Shown: piece by piece, positions 7,782-14,322 of the stretch
Numbering within the stretch: position 1 is the first letter of the stretch
Layout: the number at the start of each line of letters is the position of its first letter
Notes under the pieces: model-generated
The model's database searches: none
The model's input: only the letters and a program-made list of their open reading frames with translations
Told to the model about the DNA's origin: nothing
Position numbers and translations under genes: made by a program
Assembly: GCA_938003665.1 (NCBI GenBank)
Contig: CALKYI010000148.1
Coordinates: 1-23,438, forward strand
Reading direction: 5' to 3'
Length of the DNA: 23,438 nt
Origin: an uncultured Flavobacteriales bacterium
GTDB lineage: Bacteria > Bacteroidota > Bacteroidia > Flavobacteriales_D > Sanyastnellaceae

Positions 7782-8315
7782 TTATTCTTTGTTCGGTGCT
7801 TTTTTGGCTCGATCCCCGAGTTCGACGACATGCATTTCAGTCAACTGACCTTGCGCGATTGAAAATCTGATCAGGGTGCGTTTGCGATGAAAACCATGAA
7901 TGCCTGCAGCGCCCGGATTCATATACAGTCCGTCCCAACTAGGGTCGCGCTGAACCTTCAGCAAGTGGCTGTGACCACAGATGAAGACATCTGGCCGGGT
8001 TTCATTCAGAAGGCTGCGAATTCCTTTTGCGTACCGACCGGGTCGTCCGCCAATGTGGGTCATGCAAAACTGCAGGCCTTGAATCTCCCAATGCAAGGTT
8101 TCAGCGGTTTCAGAACGCATGCGGTGGTCATCGATGTTGCCGAACACCACCCGAACATGGGCGTTCAATTGCTCCATGGCGTCCAAAACAGCGAAATCTC
8201 CGACATCGCCGGCATGCCATATTTCGTCGCAATCGGCTAAATGGTGCGTCATGCGGTCGTCCCAGTGGCTATGCGTGTCCGATAACAATCCGATGTGGAC
8301 GGTGTCCTTCGGCAT
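7782..8315 (-). CDS. yfcE: YfcE/MJ0936-family metallophosphoesterase
   Basis: A 177-residue cytoplasmic calcineurin-like phosphodiesterase with the complete metal-ligand set of the family: SDTHSH (Asp13, His15), AGDVGD (Asp37), GNID (Asn60), THIGG (His87) and CGHSH (His115, His117). NPGAAG (133-138) follows, as is usual in YfcE enzymes (NPGS). Known members hydrolyse phosphodiesters with Mn2+ or Ni2+; the natural substrate is generally unknown. The start is the ATG at 8315, directly before the family's first strand. It is the first gene of the minus-strand run toward rho, separated from it by 158 bases, and divergent from the OmpA-type gene with 38 bases between the two starts. Confidence 0.95.
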   Translation of the reverse strand: MPKDTVHIGLLSDTHSHWDDRMTHHLADCDEIWHAGDVGDFAVLDAMEQLNAHVRVVFGNIDDHRMRSETAETLHWEIQGLQFCMTHIGGRPGRYAKGIRSLLNETRPDVFICGHSHLLKVQRDPSWDGLYMNPGAAGIHGFHRKRTLIRFSIAQGQLTEMHVVELGDRAKKAPNKE

Positions 8316-8319
8316 GGTG

Positions 8320-8349
8320 TTTGGTTTGCTGCAAGGACGCCTATTTTCG
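8320..8349 (+). promoter_or_regulatory. Candidate promoter of the TPR-PD40-OmpA gene
   Basis: TTTG (8320-8323) and TATTTTCG (8342-8349) are separated by 18 bases, close to the Bacteroidota TTTG / TAnnTTTG layout with one mismatch in the -7 box. The ATG is at 8354, so the transcript would be leaderless or nearly so, which weakens the call. Confidence 0.3.
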
Positions 8350-8353
8350 AAAC

Positions 8354-10294
8354 ATGTACAAACGCTACGACGACCTCTTTTTCAAAGGCTCAACGCTGGC
8401 CTCCGCCGTGCGCGCCGTGGGCTTATTCCTGTTCTTCGTGGCATGTGCAATTGGTCTTTCGGCCCAGACCAAGGTTCCGAAGCGGGCCCAAAAGCAGTTG
8501 GATGAAGCGGTGGAGCGATTCATGAACCGAGACGTTGAGGGGGGCTTTGAAGCCGTGGATGAGGCCTTGGAGACGTTTCCAGCGTTTGCCGATGCGTGGA
8601 TGCTTAAAAGTCAATTGCACGAGGGACGGTCTGAGTGGGAAGCGGCGGCCAGCGCGTTGAATCAGGCCGTCATGAGCAACCCGGAGTTGCTTCGAAAGTG
8701 GAGAGAGAAGCTCGTCAGGCTTGAATTCAATGCTGGGCAGTACCCAGCAGCATTGGCTCTGATCGAAGAGGCGGCCATCGGTGATTCGTTGCTCGAAGCG
8801 TCCATTCGATTTGCGGCTCAGGCCATTGAGGCACCTGTGGAGCTGCACCTATCACCTCTGCAGGGAACCGTCAACAGTGAGGCGCCTGAATATTACCCGG
8901 CTTTGTTTGCGACCGGGGACCGCATGATTTTCACGCGTCAGATCGGAGGGGATGCGCGCATGACGGGCCAAGAAGACTTTTTTGAGGCGAAGCTCGCTGA
9001 AGACGGTACATGGAACGTTTCGCGGGAGTTGGTGGAAATCAATACACCGGGCAACGAGGGCGCTCCGACCGTTCGTGGCGACGGCCGCCAGTTGATTTTC
9101 ACGGCTTGCGACGGCTTGGATGGGCGCTACGGACGGCGAACGGGCGAGGGCAGTTGTGATTTGTTCTACGCGGATCTAAACGTGTTGGAAAATCGGTTTC
9201 ATCGAGAAACGAATTTGGATGCTGTCAACAGTAAGGCATGGGAAAGCCAACCGTCACTGAGTGCCGACGGCCGCTGGTTGTTTTTTGTTCGTGCTTACCG
9301 CACCCAGGACGGGCGTGTGGTACAAGATATCTACCAGTCGGAGCGTCAGGCCGGTGGATCATGGAGCCGACCCTCGCGTCTCCCTCCAAGCATTAACACG
9401 CCGGGTCGAGAAGAAAATCCGGTTTTGCACAGCGACGGCAAGACGCTGTATTTCGCCTCCAACGGTCACGCGGGCATGGGTGGATTGGATCTTTTTGTTT
9501 CCCGCAGGCAGCCGGACGGATCGTGGTCTCAAGCGGAAAACCTCGGATTCCCGATCAATTCCAACGGCGATGAAAACAGCCTGCAGGTATTTCCCGACGG
9601 CAGAACGGCCTTGTTTGCCACCGATCGAGATGCCCCAGGAAATCTTGATTTATGGCAATTCGAACTCCCGGGTCATGCTGCTGCGGCTTCCGTAGCGTTG
9701 TGGCGCGGCGCGGTGATCGACGCGGACACCCGTCGCCCTATTGAGGCATCGGTTTTGGTGTTGGATTCATTGGGGAATGTGGTGGGAACTCAATCCAGTT
9801 CAGCCGTGGACGGTGCGTTCACGCTGACTTTCCCGGCCACTGAGCGCGTCATCCTGCAGGTGGAGGAGGAAGGCTATGGCTTTTATTCCGAGGCATTTGA
9901 ACCGAAGGAGGGCCAAGAACCGGTTGTGTCCATTGAATTGCAACGCTTGGAAGTGGGGACGGTTCTCGTGCTCCGTGACGTTCGATTCGAGCGTTCTTCA
10001 GCGGCATTGGATGCTCGGTTCCAACCGGATCTGGAACAGCTCGCACGAACCATGCAAAACGCCAAATTTCGCATTCGCATCGCTGGCCATACCGACGGAG
10101 AGGGGAGCGCAGAACGCAATCAAGTGTTGAGTGAGGAACGCGCGTTAGCAGTCGCCCAATTTTTGGAGGCATTTGGCATCGAGGGCAGTCGCTTGGAGAC
10201 CATCGGATACGGAATGTCTCAGCCCATAGCTACAAACGACACAGAGGAAGGACGTGCGCTGAATCGGCGCACAGAAATTGAGATCATCGAGTGA
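8354..10294 (+). CDS. TPR / PD40-propeller / CRD / OmpA-domain protein, PorE-like
   Basis: The start is placed at the ATG at 8354, just before a signal peptide (hydrophobic about 19-37, cleavage near LSAQ); the frame's upstream extension lies antisense to yfcE and is rejected. The 646-residue product has, in order, TPR-like helices (about 44-150), PD40 propeller blades (about 180-455; for example PVLHSDGKTLYFAS), a carboxypeptidase-regulatory-like beta domain (about 460-535) and an OmpA C-terminal domain (about 535-646) with IAGHTDGEGS and NQVLSEERALAVAQFL. This order matches PorE, the T9SS protein thought to tether the secretion ring to peptidoglycan. PorE is a lipoprotein; here the only candidate Cys (31, in FFVAC) has a poor lipobox. 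A gliding-associated or generic OmpA/PD40 paralogue is the alternative. Confidence 0.88.
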   Translation: MYKRYDDLFFKGSTLASAVRAVGLFLFFVACAIGLSAQTKVPKRAQKQLDEAVERFMNRDVEGGFEAVDEALETFPAFADAWMLKSQLHEGRSEWEAAASALNQAVMSNPELLRKWREKLVRLEFNAGQYPAALALIEEAAIGDSLLEASIRFAAQAIEAPVELHLSPLQGTVNSEAPEYYPALFATGDRMIFTRQIGGDARMTGQEDFFEAKLAEDGTWNVSRELVEINTPGNEGAPTVRGDGRQLIFTACDGLDGRYGRRTGEGSCDLFYADLNVLENRFHRETNLDAVNSKAWESQPSLSADGRWLFFVRAYRTQDGRVVQDIYQSERQAGGSWSRPSRLPPSINTPGREENPVLHSDGKTLYFASNGHAGMGGLDLFVSRRQPDGSWSQAENLGFPINSNGDENSLQVFPDGRTALFATDRDAPGNLDLWQFELPGHAAAASVALWRGAVIDADTRRPIEASVLVLDSLGNVVGTQSSSAVDGAFTLTFPATERVILQVEEEGYGFYSEAFEPKEGQEPVVSIELQRLEVGTVLVLRDVRFERSSAALDARFQPDLEQLARTMQNAKFRIRIAGHTDGEGSAERNQVLSEERALAVAQFLEAFGIEGSRLETIGYGMSQPIATNDTEEGRALNRRTEIEIIE

Positions 10295-12350
10295 GCTTCC
10301 ACCGCCAAGACACCCATAGGCTGCGCGGTGGAGCGGGATTGAAGTAACGCCCGCCAAAAGCATTCGTTTGGAGCCAGCCGGAAAATTCAGCATTCAATAC
10401 GTTGCGAACCCCAAGCTGAATGGCATGCTGCTCGCGGTTGAGTTGGACAGATGAATTGAGTCGGTGTTGCGGTTCTGCCCAATCGTCGAAGGTGTTGTGC
10501 AATTTGGTGCGATCAAACCACTGGTATTGCCAGCGCCAGGCCCAGCTCGATTTGGATAAGGAACCCGTTGCTCCTGCACTGTGGAGTGGAGTCCCGGGCA
10601 ACGTCGATGCATAGGGGTCAAAGCCGTGCCGATTGACATTCAACCATCCATTGATGTCCAACTTCACGGCATTGCCGATGGTGCCCAACACGCGCATAGA
10701 GCCCTCTAGTCCTGACATCTTGAGTCCTTCCACATTGTCCATGAAAATCCCATCGGCCGGACCCGGAACTTGAGCAATGGCGTTGTTGACGCGCTGGTGG
10801 TAAGCCTGAACAGCACCGGCTAACGCCCAATCCCGAACCTTGCGGTTCCATTTTGCGCCCAATTCCAATGCATTGGCCTGTTCGGCTTGCAAATCGTAAG
10901 GCTGATAGCCTTCGGGATCGACCAGTTCGAATGAGGTGGGGTGGCTGCCTCCGCTTCCCCATTGGGCAAAAATTCTGAGGTTTGGGGTGGTTTGATGCGC
11001 TACCTGAAGGAAAGGAAGCGCTTGTAGACCAGCGTAGGTCTCAGCATAGCTGCCGGTGCTGTCTTGAATGACTCGGCGAATTCCAGCGGTTGTCCTATTG
11101 ATGTTCTCGGCGGCAATTTGTGCGTCAACTTGCCAGCGGTTATCCCACTCCAATCGGCTGCCAACGCTTGCCCAGTGGCTATGCGTAAACGACTCGATGG
11201 CATAGCGCAGCGATCCCGCAGCGTAGTCATTGTCACGTTCTTCAATGGTGAGCCATTCGTAGCGTGCAATAAGAGACTGGTCCCATGTGAGTTTGCCCTT
11301 GGTGCCGATGGTGGTAGACTGCGCTCTCCACCAACGCAAGGAAGTGAACTCCTCATGTTCATCCTTCACGCCATTGAAGAAGGGCGAGGTGCCAAAAGGA
11401 TTGGCTTTTGTTGAGAGCTGGCCATACACCCAGATGCCGTTGCGGCTGCGGTCGTGCTGCGCGGTTCGGCTCCAACCTGCCCATGAACGCTGTCGATTGA
11501 CATGCGCGTCGTAAGCAGCTCCGGGTCCACGGGTGGGGTTTTCGCTGGCGTCGCTTTGATTCAGCGCACCGGGCAGTCCCCATTCTGCATCCATCCAACC
11601 GAGCCAGGTGTGCTGTTCGGCACCTGAATTTCCGGTGTGCATCACGTGCATTTCAGCCTGGTTTCGGTGGTTGTATTCTTGTTCTCGGTATCCAGGTGCA
11701 TCGTTCCAAAACATGCGCACGTGCAGGGCTTGGTCTTTGCGGCTGGCGAGGCGTTGGGTATGTGAAAATCCCGATTCCATCGACCAACCGCCATCAGCCC
11801 CTGCACCAGGGCTGCGAAGGACCGCGTACCCACTGGTGGCATCCTGGAGTCGTTGAAACGCAGGAAGGCTCGTGCCGATAAGCGCACCTCCATATGCATT
11901 TCCGTAGAGCGCACCAACAGGACCTTTTACCACTTCCAGTCGATCCAGCCACTGCGGGTTCCACAATTCCAATGGGCTGTTGCCACTGGCATTGGTCAGA
12001 ACGAATCCATCCATCAGCATGAGAACGTTTCGGACCCCAAATGGGGAACGCAGGCCACTGCTTCGCATTTGAAGCCTCCTGGATCCTCCGGTCCCACGGG
12101 TCTCCATGAAGACACCCGGAATCGAATTCAAGGCATCCTGAAGGTCTGGGGAGTGCCCATTTTGCAGGGCTGTGGCTTCCAGCACCGCAATGTTGGAGGC
12201 TGCTTGTGCCGCAGTTGTGGGGATGCGCAGCGCCAACACCTCAGCCTCTTCGACGGCTGTCGTATCGTTCGAGAGGGTGTTTTCTGCTCCGGCGATGATG
12301 TGGCCGCTGAAGCACGCGAAGAAAGAGAGGATGATTAGGGACCGAATCAT
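10284..12350 (-). CDS. TonB-dependent outer-membrane receptor, possibly PqqU (YncD)-like
   Basis: A 688-residue receptor with a signal peptide (1-21), a TonB-box-like region, a plug domain (about 45-165) and a 22-strand-type barrel. It lacks the N-terminal carboxypeptidase-like domain of SusC proteins, so it belongs to the small-cofactor or siderophore type. GPVGALYGNAYGGAL (143-157), RSPFGVRNVLMLMDGF (101-116) and the C-terminal GRYFNPAPPRS resemble E. coli YncD/PqqU (GPFSALYGNASGG, GRYYEPSPGR) as I remember it. PqqU imports pyrroloquinoline quinone. Its ATG overlaps the stop of a PQQ-type dehydrogenase gene (ATGA, 12350-12347), so the two are coupled. The 3' end overlaps the converging OmpA-type gene by 11 bases. 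The substrate is inferred; a siderophore receptor remains possible. Confidence 0.93.
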   Translation of the reverse strand: MIRSLIILSFFACFSGHIIAGAENTLSNDTTAVEEAEVLALRIPTTAAQAASNIAVLEATALQNGHSPDLQDALNSIPGVFMETRGTGGSRRLQMRSSGLRSPFGVRNVLMLMDGFVLTNASGNSPLELWNPQWLDRLEVVKGPVGALYGNAYGGALIGTSLPAFQRLQDATSGYAVLRSPGAGADGGWSMESGFSHTQRLASRKDQALHVRMFWNDAPGYREQEYNHRNQAEMHVMHTGNSGAEQHTWLGWMDAEWGLPGALNQSDASENPTRGPGAAYDAHVNRQRSWAGWSRTAQHDRSRNGIWVYGQLSTKANPFGTSPFFNGVKDEHEEFTSLRWWRAQSTTIGTKGKLTWDQSLIARYEWLTIEERDNDYAAGSLRYAIESFTHSHWASVGSRLEWDNRWQVDAQIAAENINRTTAGIRRVIQDSTGSYAETYAGLQALPFLQVAHQTTPNLRIFAQWGSGGSHPTSFELVDPEGYQPYDLQAEQANALELGAKWNRKVRDWALAGAVQAYHQRVNNAIAQVPGPADGIFMDNVEGLKMSGLEGSMRVLGTIGNAVKLDINGWLNVNRHGFDPYASTLPGTPLHSAGATGSLSKSSWAWRWQYQWFDRTKLHNTFDDWAEPQHRLNSSVQLNREQHAIQLGVRNVLNAEFSGWLQTNAFGGRYFNPAPPRSLWVSWRWKLTR

Positions 12351-13747
12351 TCGTTGCCGGCAACTTGGAAGGTCGCCGTCCGGGTGCCCTGTGCGTGGGT
12401 CAAGGCAATGAAATACGATCCGTTGGACAACCCCTTGGTCTCCAGCGTCAATGGGCTGCTGTTGACGCGTCCTTGGGCCACCGCCTCACCGGTGAAGGAA
12501 TACACCGTGTACTGCGCATTGTGCAGATCATGATTCCAGGCGAATTGAATGTGGTCGGTACAAGGATTGGGGAACGCCACCGGTTTCAAATCCTCTGGGC
12601 GCTCAAATACGGTCGAGGCAAAGGCCTCGTTTCGGAATTCCTTGATGATGTTCGGGCCGCTTCCGGGATAGGAGGGGCCGTTGAACGCCACATAAACCGA
12701 GCCCGTATACGGATTGACTGCCACATCGCGGATGCGCTGATTGAAGCTCGAGAAGTATTGGTCTTCGCTGGTGACGCTCAACCCATCTTCAGAAAGGTGA
12801 AGGACGCTCAAGCGCTCGTACTGCGCGCCCAATCCGCCAAGCACGGAAAGCAAAACACTGTGCTGCCATTCCGGAATGGCTTCGTGGTTGTAGTACTCGA
12901 TGCCATTGACGGCTATGCACGGAGTCCAGGCCTTGAGCGGCTCAATCACGTTGTTTTCGGCACAGAAATCTTCTTCGGCCGGAGTGTTGCAAAATCCTTC
13001 AACTTGTGGCCATCCGTAATTACCTCCCGCTTCAACGATGTTGAATTCGTCGTTGGAGTTTTGGCCGTGCTCGCTGGCGTAGATGATGCCGTTCGGTCCC
13101 AACGCCAATCCTTGGCTGTTGCGGTTACCCAAGGTGTAGATGTACGAGTCGGGGAAGGGGTTGTCCTCTGGTATGCTGCCGTCCAAGTTCAACCTCAAGG
13201 TCTTCCCTTGAAGGGAATTCATGGATTGGGAAAGTCCCGATGCGCCGACATCTCCCGCTGTCATGAGCAGTGTATTGTCAGGCAAAACAAGGAGCCTGCT
13301 GCCGTTGTGGATGCCTCCTGCGTCCAAGGTGAGCAAAAACTCTTCATTGACCAGCTCAGTGCCATTCCAGTCAAAAACGCTGAGGTATTCTTGGCCATTC
13401 CAAGAGCTGCCTGCGCAGTAGACCACGTACACTTTTGGGGTGGCCTCCCAATCGGGATGCATGGCCATGCCGAGCATTCCCGGTTCGCCATTTCCGCCGT
13501 TCATGACGTTTTTCTCCAATACGGTGGTGTAGTCACCGGTCGCAGGATCAATGCGCAAAACTTCTCCTTTGCGCGAGGTCATCCACAGGTGGTCATCGGG
13601 TCCCCAGAGGATTTCCCACGGGATTTGCATGCCAGTGACCAGGTCGTATTCGGTCAACGTGGTGTTGCCAATTTCCCATGTGGTTTGGCTTGAAGCGCTG
13701 AGCGAAGCCAATCCGAGAACGCCGAGAAGTACAGATTTCAATTTCAT
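12347..13747 (-). CDS. PQQ-type soluble sugar dehydrogenase (GSDH/Asd-like) with T9SS sorting domain
   Basis: A 466-residue secreted beta-propeller of the glucose/sorbosone dehydrogenase family, which oxidises aldoses with pyrroloquinoline quinone. It has a signal peptide (1-20, SASSQ). Matching segments are GGIHNGSRL (144-152; His147 at the catalytic base position), ASEHGQNSNDEFN (224-236), GGNYGWP (241-247) and QRIRDV (337-342, a cofactor-binding Arg). LGNRNSQGL (206-214) stands where relatives usually have GHRNPQG, with Asn for His. From about 390 a T9SS sorting domain begins (AFPNPCTDHIQF), so the enzyme is predicted to be exported to the cell surface or medium, beyond the periplasm where E. 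coli Asd acts. It is the first gene of a two-gene unit with the receptor. Only 30 bases separate it from the divergent gene at 13778. Confidence 0.9.
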   Translation of the reverse strand: MKLKSVLLGVLGLASLSASSQTTWEIGNTTLTEYDLVTGMQIPWEILWGPDDHLWMTSRKGEVLRIDPATGDYTTVLEKNVMNGGNGEPGMLGMAMHPDWEATPKVYVVYCAGSSWNGQEYLSVFDWNGTELVNEEFLLTLDAGGIHNGSRLLVLPDNTLLMTAGDVGASGLSQSMNSLQGKTLRLNLDGSIPEDNPFPDSYIYTLGNRNSQGLALGPNGIIYASEHGQNSNDEFNIVEAGGNYGWPQVEGFCNTPAEEDFCAENNVIEPLKAWTPCIAVNGIEYYNHEAIPEWQHSVLLSVLGGLGAQYERLSVLHLSEDGLSVTSEDQYFSSFNQRIRDVAVNPYTGSVYVAFNGPSYPGSGPNIIKEFRNEAFASTVFERPEDLKPVAFPNPCTDHIQFAWNHDLHNAQYTVYSFTGEAVAQGRVNSSPLTLETKGLSNGSYFIALTHAQGTRTATFQVAGNE

Positions 13748-13777
13748 GTCCGAAATTTAAGCCACAAACCATTCCTC

Positions 13778-14314
13778 ATGATTGCTTCTATTTTTCGACC
13801 CGATGTCCGAGTTGTCTTCCTTGCGGCATCGCTTTTGTTCGTTTCCCAAGTGTATGGCCAGGCTCCTGACTGGATGTTTGCCCTTGAGGGCACCTACGTT
13901 GGTCGCTACGAAATGCTAACAGGCGAGGGAGAGAACATGCGGACTGTTGATGCCCGGATGGATGGAAAACGCAGCGGTGCAGAGGATGGATTTGTGTTGC
14001 AATTCGCAAGAGAATCAGAAAATGGAATCGTAAAAGAGGCGCAAATGTGGTCGTGGAATGCCTCAAAAGGTGCCTTGGATGTGACGGCCATTCAAGACGG
14101 ACAACGCGACGAGACCCAATGGTTTGCTGCGCCGAAAGGCCTTGCTGTCAACCTCACCCGTGGGGGCGCTGTGGACGGTGCAGCGGCCATTGAACGGCTG
14201 CGTTTGGAGCGCTTACCTGGCCAACTTCGACTGACCAAGCAATACAATTTGGGCGACGGGGAATGGACGTTGCAATGGCGGTACATCCTCGACGACTTTG
14301 TCGCCGAAGATTGA
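13778..14314 (+). CDS. Small secreted protein of unknown function
   Basis: I do not recognise this 178-residue protein. It has a clear signal peptide (hydrophobic about 11-27, cleavage near VYGQ). The mature part of about 150 residues is predicted mostly beta, with repeated aromatic-containing strands (for example WMFALEGTYVGRYEML near the start and LGDGEWTLQWRYILDD at the end). This would suit a lipocalin-like or calycin-type barrel, but no diagnostic motif is visible. It has no Cys lipobox and no T9SS sorting domain, so a periplasmic location is likely. It is divergent from the sugar dehydrogenase and convergent with the lipoprotein amylase, with 8 bases between the stops. Codon use looks like its neighbours. 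Confidence 0.8.
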   Translation: MIASIFRPDVRVVFLAASLLFVSQVYGQAPDWMFALEGTYVGRYEMLTGEGENMRTVDARMDGKRSGAEDGFVLQFARESENGIVKEAQMWSWNASKGALDVTAIQDGQRDETQWFAAPKGLAVNLTRGGAVDGAAAIERLRLERLPGQLRLTKQYNLGDGEWTLQWRYILDDFVAED

Positions 14315-14322
14315 CCCACACC

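Noticed and set aside
8027..8353. N-terminal extension of the OmpA-type gene
   Set aside because: The extra residues overlap yfcE in antisense and precede a proper signal peptide that begins at the ATG at 8354.
10298..10332. Hairpin TCCACCGC/GCGGTGGA just after the OmpA-type stop
   Set aside because: The loop is 19 bases and no T-tract follows. It lies in the C-terminal codons of the converging receptor, so it is not a convincing terminator.
12365..13693. Long plus-strand open frame (442 codons) opposite the sugar dehydrogenase
   Set aside because: It is antisense to a clear enzyme gene with signal peptide and sorting domain, and its translation shows no domain or export signal. GC-rich codon structure produces such frames.
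14315..14322. Terminator between the convergent genes ending at 14314 and 14323
   Set aside because: Only eight bases separate the stops and no stem-loop with a T-tract was found nearby.
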